Shown here piece after piece: positions 58,345 through 64,000 of a stretch of DNA of 64,000 bases. The notes under the pieces were generated by a model that had not been told where the DNA came from, did not search any database, and saw only the letters and a program-made list of their open reading frames with translations. The position numbers and the translations under genes were made by a program. This DNA is from Hydrogenivirga caldilitoris (lineage in GTDB: Bacteria; Aquificota; Aquificia; Aquificales; Aquificaceae): positions 1,364,001 through 1,428,000 of the forward strand of contig NZ_RCCJ01000001.1 of the NCBI RefSeq assembly GCF_003664005.1, given 5' to 3'. Numbering within the stretch: position 1 is the stretch's first letter; each line of letters begins with the position of its first letter.

Positions 58345-59286
58345 TTAGCCTTTTATATCCAGACGGTGTGCTCTTCCTACAAGCTGGGTAAACTTTTCTA
58401 TATTTTTCTCCTTCATAAAGCTTCCAATTCCCTCAATAACTTTCAGAGGCGATAATGGGTCATAAAAGTTAGCCGTTCCAACTTGAACCGCCGAAGCGCC
58501 GGCGTAAATATGTTCCAAGGCATCCTCATGGGTCGTTATCCCTCCCACCCCTATTATCGGGACGGCGGAGCCGTACCTTTCATAGGTCTGCCATATCATA
58601 CGTACCGCTATGGGGAGTATGGCAGGTCCCGAAAGTCCCCCAGTTTTGGTAGAAAGCTCCGGCCTCTCCTTGTAAATGTTTATCCTCATCCCCAAGAGCG
58701 TGTTTATCAGGACGAGTCCATCGGCTCCAGAGTCTATACATACCTTTGCGAACTCCGTAACGTCCGTGACGTTTGGTGAGAGCTTCACGAGGAGGGGTTT
58801 CTTTATGCGCTTCTTTGTGTTCTCAACGAGGTTTCCCAAGACAGCAGGGTCATGCCCGAACACGATACCTCCCTTCTTAACGTTGGGGCAGGAGACGTTA
58901 AGCTCGTAAGCCACTATCTTGGGTGCATCCTCTAAAGCCAGGCAGACCTCAACGTACTCCTCCTCAGTCTCCCCAAAGACGTTGGCTATGAAGTGGGTGT
59001 CTATCTTCTCAATCTCGGGGTATAGCTCCTTCAGAAACTTCTCCACGCCCGGGTTCTGGAGCCCTATGGAGTTGAGCATCCCGCAGGGGGTCTCCACTAT
59101 CCTCGGAGGCTCGTTTCCAAGGCGGGGTCTTAGGGATATTCCTTTCGTAACTACGGCTCCGAGCTTTGAAACGTCGTATATCTCTCTCGCCTCCAGTCCG
59201 TAACCGAAGGTTCCGCTCGCAACCCATACCGGGTTTTTGAAGGTTATTCCGAAGAGGGTTATGGAGAGGGTGGGATTTGCCTGCAT
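58345..59286 (-). CDS. pyrD: Dihydroorotate dehydrogenase, class 1B type
   Basis: 313 residues. [25 protein letters not shown] (catalytic Cys of class 1) and [19 protein letters not shown]. Class 1B normally pairs with PyrK, not seen here. TATACT (minus, 59296-59301) lies 9 bases before ATG 59286. Confidence 0.95.
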   Translation of the reverse strand: MQANPTLSITLFGITFKNPVWVASGTFGYGLEAREIYDVSKLGAVVTKGISLRPRLGNEPPRIVETPCGMLNSIGLQNPGVEKFLKELYPEIEKIDTHFIANVFGETEEEYVEVCLALEDAPKIVAYELNVSCPNVKKGGIVFGHDPAVLGNLVENTKKRIKKPLLVKLSPNVTDVTEFAKVCIDSGADGLVLINTLLGMRINIYKERPELSTKTGGLSGPAILPIAVRMIWQTYERYGSAVPIIGVGGITTHEDALEHIYAGASAVQVGTANFYDPLSPLKVIEGIGSFMKEKNIEKFTQLVGRAHRLDIKG

Positions 59287-59321
59287 CTCTTATTTAGTAT
59301 AGGTTAAAAAGGGGGTTTGGT

Positions 59322-60539
59322 ATGGACAAAACTCTGCTCATCCTCTACCTTGTAGCGCTGGGAGGAAGTGCCCTATACCTTGGCTATGCAGCATTCATAC
59401 AGAGGAAAGCTCTAAGGAGGCAAGGGGATAACCATCTCGGTAGAAGATACGGAATAAGCTCCGATGTAGCTTTAGCCATAGGCTTATTTTCCCTCCTACT
59501 ATCCGCTCCCTTCTTTTACATAGAGAGGGATAAGATACCTTCGGTCTTCTTTAAAAACCCTCCAACGCTCCTATTTCTTCTCTTCTCTTTCATAGGATTG
59601 GGCTTCATACTTTACGCCGTTTTTAAATTCTTAAAAGGAAGAAGCGTATCCAAGAAGCTCCTAATATCGGAGATTGACCTCTCTCCGAGAGGTGTTCTAA
59701 GTGGAGTGGTAAGGTTCAAGGGAAAGGAGATTAAGAGGGAGGGTCTTAAAGTAAGGCTCATCCTCCAGAGGGCTTACGTGGCTTCCAAAAGGGAACTCAG
59801 AATCGGAGAAGTTCCTCTCTGGTCACAGGAGATAGAGAGCGTGCCCTACTTTATGGGAAACGCCCTTGAAGTTCCCTTCAAGTTTGAGCTAGGGGAGAGC
59901 TTTCCCTCTTATGAGGACTGGGAGGAGGGGTACGAGCTTCTTCTACTACTGGAGGGCAAGGAGTTCGGCGTTGAGGTTTTCCCGATTAAATCAAAGGGAG
60001 CTCCTACTGAGGATATTTCCCTTGAGGAGGTTTTCAGAGAGCCTGTAATTCCACGTTCAAAGACCGCAGGTGAGGTGTTAGCTGAGAGGCGGTATTCAAA
60101 CCCGTGGTACGGACTCATAACTTCTTCTTTCTTGGTTGTGTTTCCTCCCTTTATGTGGTTTCTGGTGAGAGAGAAAGAGGCGTTTGAAATAGAAGCGATA
60201 AAGAGGTTCCTTTTGAGCGGCCTAGTGGGAGTGATTGTCTTCTATTTACCTATTTATCTATCCGTGAAGAAACTCAGAGAGGGTAAAGTTGAGGAAAAGA
60301 AGATGATGGTAAAGAGGATAAGGAATACAGCACTTGTCCTTTTAATGGGATCGTTCATCGGTTGGGGATACGTTCTATTCAGGTTCTTGAGAGGTGATAG
60401 CGTTCCTGTGGAAAGACTTATGGAGTTCTTAGAGATATACTTCATTGATGGTCTCCTAGGAATGTTCTTCCTATTGGGTATATACGCCCTTTTCGTGAGC
60501 CTGAGAGACCTTCTGACAAGAGAGAGCACGCTTCCTTAA
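59322..60539 (+). CDS. Polytopic membrane protein of unknown function
   Basis: 405 residues: three N-terminal membrane helices (to about residue 105), a soluble beta-rich domain (about 110-235, LISEIDLSPRGVLSGVVRFKG) and about four C-terminal helices. I recognise no family. GGGGGTTT precedes ATG 59322. Overlaps convergent queC by 4 bases. Confidence 0.7.
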   Translation: MDKTLLILYLVALGGSALYLGYAAFIQRKALRRQGDNHLGRRYGISSDVALAIGLFSLLLSAPFFYIERDKIPSVFFKNPPTLLFLLFSFIGLGFILYAVFKFLKGRSVSKKLLISEIDLSPRGVLSGVVRFKGKEIKREGLKVRLILQRAYVASKRELRIGEVPLWSQEIESVPYFMGNALEVPFKFELGESFPSYEDWEEGYELLLLLEGKEFGVEVFPIKSKGAPTEDISLEEVFREPVIPRSKTAGEVLAERRYSNPWYGLITSSFLVVFPPFMWFLVREKEAFEIEAIKRFLLSGLVGVIVFYLPIYLSVKKLREGKVEEKKMMVKRIRNTALVLLMGSFIGWGYVLFRFLRGDSVPVERLMEFLEIYFIDGLLGMFFLLGIYALFVSLRDLLTRESTLP

Positions 60540-61186
60540 GGGAGTATTCCCTTCAGGGCTTCTTTTCTCTGTCTGCAGGTGGGACACTCACCGCAGGGAG
60601 GTTCCGTTCCCCTGTAGCAGGAGTAAGTTTTCTCGTAGGGAACTCCGAGTTCTTTGCCGAGCAGGGCTATATCCCTCTTGGTCATACCTAAGAAGGGTGC
60701 CCAGACGTGAATCCTCAGCTTCCTCTTAGCCGTAAGGACTGAGCCAGCGTTTATTGCCGCTTCCGCCGAAGTTATGAATTCCGGTCTGCAGTCGGGGTAG
60801 GGGGTGTCTAAGGCGTGGACTCCTATACCTATATGGTCTATTTCGTAAGCGTCGGCAAAGGCGGCGGCTATTGCCAGGAAGTTCAGATTCCTCATGGGAA
60901 CCGTGGTTATAGGAGGTTCGTTCTCAGGATACTCACCGGACGGGACATCAACGGACTCGTCTATAAGAGCGCTTCCCTTTATGCTCCTGTATATAGGCGT
61001 ATCAACTATTATGTGCTCCTCCACACCGGCGATAGAAGCGAGTTCCTTGGCGTACTTTAGCTCCACCCTGTGCCTCTGCCCGTAATCAAAGGAGATAGCC
61101 CATACTTTATTAAAGTCTCTCTTGGCAAGCCACAGAAGCGTAGCTGAGTCCATGCCACCCGAAAGGAGAACTATAACTTTATTCAT
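60536..61186 (-). CDS. queC: 7-cyano-7-deazaguanine synthase QueC
   Basis: 216 residues. ATP-pyrophosphatase loop VLLSGGMDSATLLWLA, and zinc site CYRGTEPPCGECPTCRQR. Converts 7-carboxy-7-deazaguanine to preQ0, two steps after QueD (10.3 kb). ATG 61186 is only 17 bases from the divergent gspE start. Confidence 0.95.
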   Translation of the reverse strand: MNKVIVLLSGGMDSATLLWLAKRDFNKVWAISFDYGQRHRVELKYAKELASIAGVEEHIIVDTPIYRSIKGSALIDESVDVPSGEYPENEPPITTVPMRNLNFLAIAAAFADAYEIDHIGIGVHALDTPYPDCRPEFITSAEAAINAGSVLTAKRKLRIHVWAPFLGMTKRDIALLGKELGVPYEKTYSCYRGTEPPCGECPTCRQRKEALKGILP

Positions 61187-61203
61187 GAGCTAAATTTTAA
61201 TTC
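61187..61203. promoter_or_regulatory. 17-base divergent promoter (queC / gspE)
   Basis: The whole gap is GAGCTAAATTTTAATTC. Minus strand TAAAAT (61194-61199) is 7 bases before the queC ATG; plus strand TAAATT (61191-61196) is 7 bases before the gspE ATG. Both transcripts must be leaderless or start within the other gene. Confidence 0.55.
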
Positions 61204-62613
61204 ATGAACATACTCAGGGAATACAGACTTATACCTAAGGAAGAAGAGAACGGAGTTCTTAAACTCCTTGTCCCAAGGTCTTTTAAAGAGGAGGTTATTG
61301 AAGAGATAAGGTTCAGAACAGGGAAAGACATTGAACTTATAATCCTTCCCGAAGACGAGTTCGCCAAGGAGCTTCAGGAAAGACTTTCAGCAGAAGAGAT
61401 AAGGGTAGAGAGTGGGGAAGAAGAGAAGAGGGAAGGCTTAGACCTTTTACTGGCTCAGGACGATAGCCCCGCTGTAAGCCTTGTAAACCAAGTTCTGATA
61501 AAAGCCTCAACGGTAGGTGCCTCGGATATACACTTTGAGCCTTATGAAGACGAAGCGGTGGTGAGGCTGAGAATGGACGGTGTCCTCCACGATATACTTA
61601 AGGTCCCAACTTCCACCTACCAGAATGTAGTCTCAAGGATAAAAGTCATGTCAAACTTAAATGTTGCAGAGAGAAGGGTTCCGCAGGATGGACGCATTCG
61701 CGTAAAGATAGGCAGCAAGGATCTTGATATAAGGGTATCGGTAGTACCCACCGTATTCGGGGAGAGGGTTGTCCTGAGGCTCCTTGATAAAACCGGTTCA
61801 CTTCTTACCCTTGAACAGCTCGGTCTGTCTGAGGAGGATAGGAGAAAGGTGGAGAGACTTGCCAAGAAACCTTACGGTATAGTATTGGTGACGGGTCCAA
61901 CGGGAGCAGGAAAGTCAACAACCCTCTATGCTATGCTCCTTTACGTAAAGGACCCCAAGAAGAACATAATCACGATAGAAGACCCTGTGGAATATCAGAT
62001 AAAGGGAATAAGCCAGATACAGGTGAACCCAAAGGTTGGTCTGACCTTTGCCAGCGGTCTTCGTTCTGTTCTAAGACAGGACCCGGACATAATAATGGTC
62101 GGGGAGATAAGGGATTCGGAAACGGCGGACATAGCAGTTCACGCTGCCCTGACGGGGCACCTTGTTCTATCAACACTTCATACCAACGATGCACCCTCTG
62201 CCGTAACCAGACTTGCAGACATGGAGATAGAACCTTTCCTGATCGCTAGCTCCTTAGAAGGGGTGATAGCCCAGAGACTGGTCAGGCGTATATGTGACAG
62301 CTGCAAGGAGCCTTACAAACCTGAGGGTGAAGAACTCAGGGAACTTGGAATAAAGGAATACGAAGGTGAGTTTTTCAGAGGAAGAGGCTGTGAAAGGTGC
62401 CTTGGAACAGGTTACAGGGGAAGGGTTGGCATATTTGAAGTTCTTGAGATGGACGATGAATTGAAAGCCTTAATAATAAAATCACAGGACTCAAACGACA
62501 TAAAGAGGCTTGCAAGGCAAAAGGGCTACAGAACTATGCTTGAAGATGGCATAGAGAAGGTTAAGAAAGGGGTAACAACCTCAAGTGAGCTGATAAGTGT
62601 GGTCAAGAGCTAA
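61204..62613 (+). CDS. gspE: GspE/PilB-type secretion or pilus assembly ATPase
   Basis: 469 residues. GASDIHFEPYEDEAVVRLRMDGVLHDI, Walker A TGPTGAGKSTTLYAML, Walker B DIIMVGEIRDSETADI, His box STLHTNDAPSAV, and the zinc module C-x2-C ... C-x2-C (CDSCKEP, CERCLGTGY). Short N-terminal domain. Powers type II secretion or type IV pilus assembly; no other gsp/pil genes are adjacent. The stop overlaps the convergent 62610 gene by 4 bases. Confidence 0.92.
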   Translation: MNILREYRLIPKEEENGVLKLLVPRSFKEEVIEEIRFRTGKDIELIILPEDEFAKELQERLSAEEIRVESGEEEKREGLDLLLAQDDSPAVSLVNQVLIKASTVGASDIHFEPYEDEAVVRLRMDGVLHDILKVPTSTYQNVVSRIKVMSNLNVAERRVPQDGRIRVKIGSKDLDIRVSVVPTVFGERVVLRLLDKTGSLLTLEQLGLSEEDRRKVERLAKKPYGIVLVTGPTGAGKSTTLYAMLLYVKDPKKNIITIEDPVEYQIKGISQIQVNPKVGLTFASGLRSVLRQDPDIIMVGEIRDSETADIAVHAALTGHLVLSTLHTNDAPSAVTRLADMEIEPFLIASSLEGVIAQRLVRRICDSCKEPYKPEGEELRELGIKEYEGEFFRGRGCERCLGTGYRGRVGIFEVLEMDDELKALIIKSQDSNDIKRLARQKGYRTMLEDGIEKVKKGVTTSSELISVVKS

Positions 62614-63278
62614 GAACCTTCTATCACCTTATAGGATATATCTAAAAATTTCCGCTTCCTCTCAAGGGAGCCTATCTTCTCGGCTAACCTGTTCACAAGT
62701 TCGTAGGCATCCTCCTTGGTCAGATGTCTCAAATCAAACCCCCTGTCCCTAACGATTGATTTAAATACTATGTTCGCAGCGGGACCTATTTCGTTTTTAA
62801 ACTCTTCCAGAATCATATCTACCTGAAAGGGGGTAAGAAACTCCCCCTCATAGACCGGTTTACTCTCCTGACTCTTTTTGAGAAAATCAACCTTCTTTGA
62901 TTTCAGTATCTTATCAAGCTCCCCGGACTTGTTCTTCAACACTTCAGATAGAACCCCCATGGACTGATAAAGTTTAAGCAGGTTCGCATCCTCGGAAAAG
63001 ATACCCAAGAAGCATATATCGGACGAGATGGGAGCCAGATAGACTAAGTTATTCCCGAGCTTCCCAAGGAAGAAAGAGTCTCCACTCTCCAACTTGCTCA
63101 GTTCCGACACAACGCCGCAAAAGGTATTGACCAGAGTATTAACCTCTCTCTCATTCATATCGTGGTCTTCTATCCTGACGAATCCGTTTTTGCTAAATAT
63201 TACGAGGGCTTTCGCCTTTGACAAGCTCCTTTCTTTTGCAAGCAACTCCTGAACACTTCTCTCGTCCACAGAACTCAT
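62610..63278 (-). CDS. Protein of unknown function, partner of HAMP proteins
   Basis: 222 residues, soluble. The N-terminal half (KALVIFSKNGFVRIEDHDM, then LGKLGNNLVYLAPISSDICFLGIF) has the strand-helix pattern of a Roadblock/LC7-like domain (weak). A charged linker leads to a helical C-terminus (FQVDMILEEFKNEIGPAANIVFKSIVRDRG). Starts within the last 4 bases of the HAMP-protein gene, so it is probably the cytoplasmic partner of that membrane protein. Confidence 0.7.
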   Translation of the reverse strand: MSSVDERSVQELLAKERSLSKAKALVIFSKNGFVRIEDHDMNEREVNTLVNTFCGVVSELSKLESGDSFFLGKLGNNLVYLAPISSDICFLGIFSEDANLLKLYQSMGVLSEVLKNKSGELDKILKSKKVDFLKKSQESKPVYEGEFLTPFQVDMILEEFKNEIGPAANIVFKSIVRDRGFDLRHLTKEDAYELVNRLAEKIGSLERKRKFLDISYKVIEGS

Positions 63279-63658
63279 TCTACCATTTCATAGAGAGCCT
63301 TTATGCTAAGCCTGATTTTCTCAAAGGCTTCAGCAAGCTGGGCTATCTCATCGTTACCTTTTACCTCAACACTGACGTCCACCTCTCCTGTGCTCACCTT
63401 ATCCATCAACTCCGTAATATGGTTTATCTTTGACAGTATAAGCTTCTCTATCATCAACTTTATCCCAAGTATGGGTCCAACAAGCCAGAGCAACTCCATA
63501 AAGACAGCCAAACCAACCGAGTATCTCAGAGCCAAATCGTCCTTAACCCCGCCCTGAACGAGGGCAAAATAGGTAAGCATACCCACAAAAGCGGCTCCCA
63601 TAACAGAGCCCAAAATTACAATAGACATTATCTTCTTGATAACGCTCTTTCCGCTCAT
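63275..63658 (-). CDS. HAMP-domain-only membrane protein
   Basis: 127 residues: two membrane segments (MSIVILGSVMGAAFVGMLTYFAL and YSVGLAVFMELLWLVGPILGIKLMI) followed directly by a HAMP domain (ILSKINHITELMDKVSTGEVDV and NDEIAQLAEAFEKIRLSIKAL). No kinase, methyl-accepting or cyclase output domain. Close paralogue of the next gene. Overlaps neighbours by 4 bases on both sides. Confidence 0.82.
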   Translation of the reverse strand: MSGKSVIKKIMSIVILGSVMGAAFVGMLTYFALVQGGVKDDLALRYSVGLAVFMELLWLVGPILGIKLMIEKLILSKINHITELMDKVSTGEVDVSVEVKGNDEIAQLAEAFEKIRLSIKALYEMVE

Positions 63659-64000
63659 CTTTTCTCTACCTTTGACATGAGTAACTTCAGACTCCTCCTC
63701 ATACGCTCAAAGGCTTCCGCCATCCTGCCTATTTCATCGTCTGAGTCTATGTTCACCTTAGCATCCACATCTCCCTCGGTTATCCTTAGTATCACCTCGG
63801 TTATGTTCTTAACTCTGCTCATAATGTACTTATCTATAAGGACCCTTATAACATAGACGGGAACAAGAAAAGAAACTCCTATAAGTGCTCCGTAAATGAG
63901 GGCTCTTCCAGTGGCTTCTTCTTGGGGCACACCAGCCAGAACAAGCACAAAATAAAGAGCAAAGGTTGTAATGGCAGCGCCAGCAACTGCTCCTCCAAGA
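63655..64000 (-). CDS. HAMP-domain-only membrane protein, paralogue (5' end outside window)
   Basis: At least 115 residues. The frame stays open to the right edge, with a hydrophobic stretch (GGAVAGAAITTFALYFVLVL) matching the first membrane segment of its neighbour, so the start lies beyond base 64000; the internal GTG at 63948 is not the start. HAMP part: VKNITEVILRITEGDVDA and DDEIGRMAEAFERMRRSLKLL. Tandem duplicate of the 63275 gene. Confidence 0.8.
   Translation of the reverse strand, partial: LGGAVAGAAITTFALYFVLVLAGVPQEEATGRALIYGALIGVSFLVPVYVIRVLIDKYIMSRVKNITEVILRITEGDVDAKVNIDSDDEIGRMAEAFERMRRSLKLLMSKVEKR

Noticed and set aside
1-64000. CRISPR arrays, insertion sequences, prophage or integrative elements
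   Set aside because: No regularly spaced repeats, transposase, integrase or phage genes were seen; repeats found are short regulatory palindromes.

Overview
The window reads as bacterial chromosome from a thermophilic, chemolithoautotrophic member of the Aquificales/Aquificaceae (inference). Reasons: a ferredoxin-dependent 2-oxoacid oxidoreductase with the A-B-G-E subunit order of the reductive TCA enzymes of Hydrogenobacter, Glu/Lys/Arg-rich proteins, very compact gene packing with 1-40 bp overlaps, an archaeal-type 3-dehydroquinate synthase II, and an outer membrane (porin, TolC, beta-barrel protein). I saw no rRNA, tRNA, CRISPR array, insertion sequence or prophage.

Layout. 1-2.8 kb: end of a 2-oxoacid:ferredoxin oxidoreductase operon, closed by a perfect hairpin terminator. 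2.8-10.4 kb: a small unknown protein, a COG0523 metallochaperone GTPase, DabB, DabA (energy-coupled inorganic carbon pump), a PII-like regulator and a MagIII-like DNA glycosylase. 10.3-12 kb (minus): tusA-dsrE-dsrF-dsrH-like sulfur-relay genes ending in queD. 12-15 kb (minus): ribF, HIT hydrolase, an unknown and a nitroreductase fused to a repeat domain. 15-18 kb (minus): TetR-TolC-HlyD without an inner-membrane pump. 18-19.6 kb: a secreted beta-helix protein behind a sigma-54-type promoter with two enhancer-like palindromes. 19.6-28 kb: HD-GYP signalling, outer membrane protein, K+ channel, purH, ZIP transporter, birA, hemerythrin, rsmG, pyrF. 28-34.7 kb: an acetate module (DUF4212/SSS symporter, cNMP-CBS-DUF294 protein and exonuclease, divergent from acs). 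34.7-39 kb: livFGMHJ. 39-46 kb: DHQ synthase II, porin, periplasmic DsrE-like protein, leuD, Sua5/TsaC, GlcD-type oxidase, small MscS. 46-53 kb (plus): sppA, flavin reductase, then ATP-grasp ligase/gamma-glutamyltransferase/N-formylglutamate amidohydrolase, folP, cdaA, cdaR-like. 53-59 kb (minus): Fe-S carrier, then trpS-PHP-unknown-GGDEF-PTPS-III-pdxA-lapA, and pyrD. 59-64 kb: unknown membrane protein, queC, gspE/pilB-type ATPase, and small HAMP-only membrane proteins running off the right edge.

The most notable points are: (i) a Dab carbon pump with its own PII and metallochaperone in an organism that appears to use the reductive TCA cycle; (ii) about twenty genes with a -10 hexamer only 6-9 bases before the start codon, so probably leaderless mRNAs, several as divergent pairs with overlapping -10 boxes; (iii) the sigma-54 promoter with paired enhancer sites; (iv) mirror-image operators between acs and the acetate symporter genes; (v) an ATP-grasp/GGT/amidohydrolase operon of unknown product; (vi) two PTPS paralogues whose active-site motifs assign one to queuosine and one to folate. 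Start sites were chosen by eye from ribosome-binding sites, overlaps and family alignment, so several differ from the longest open frame.
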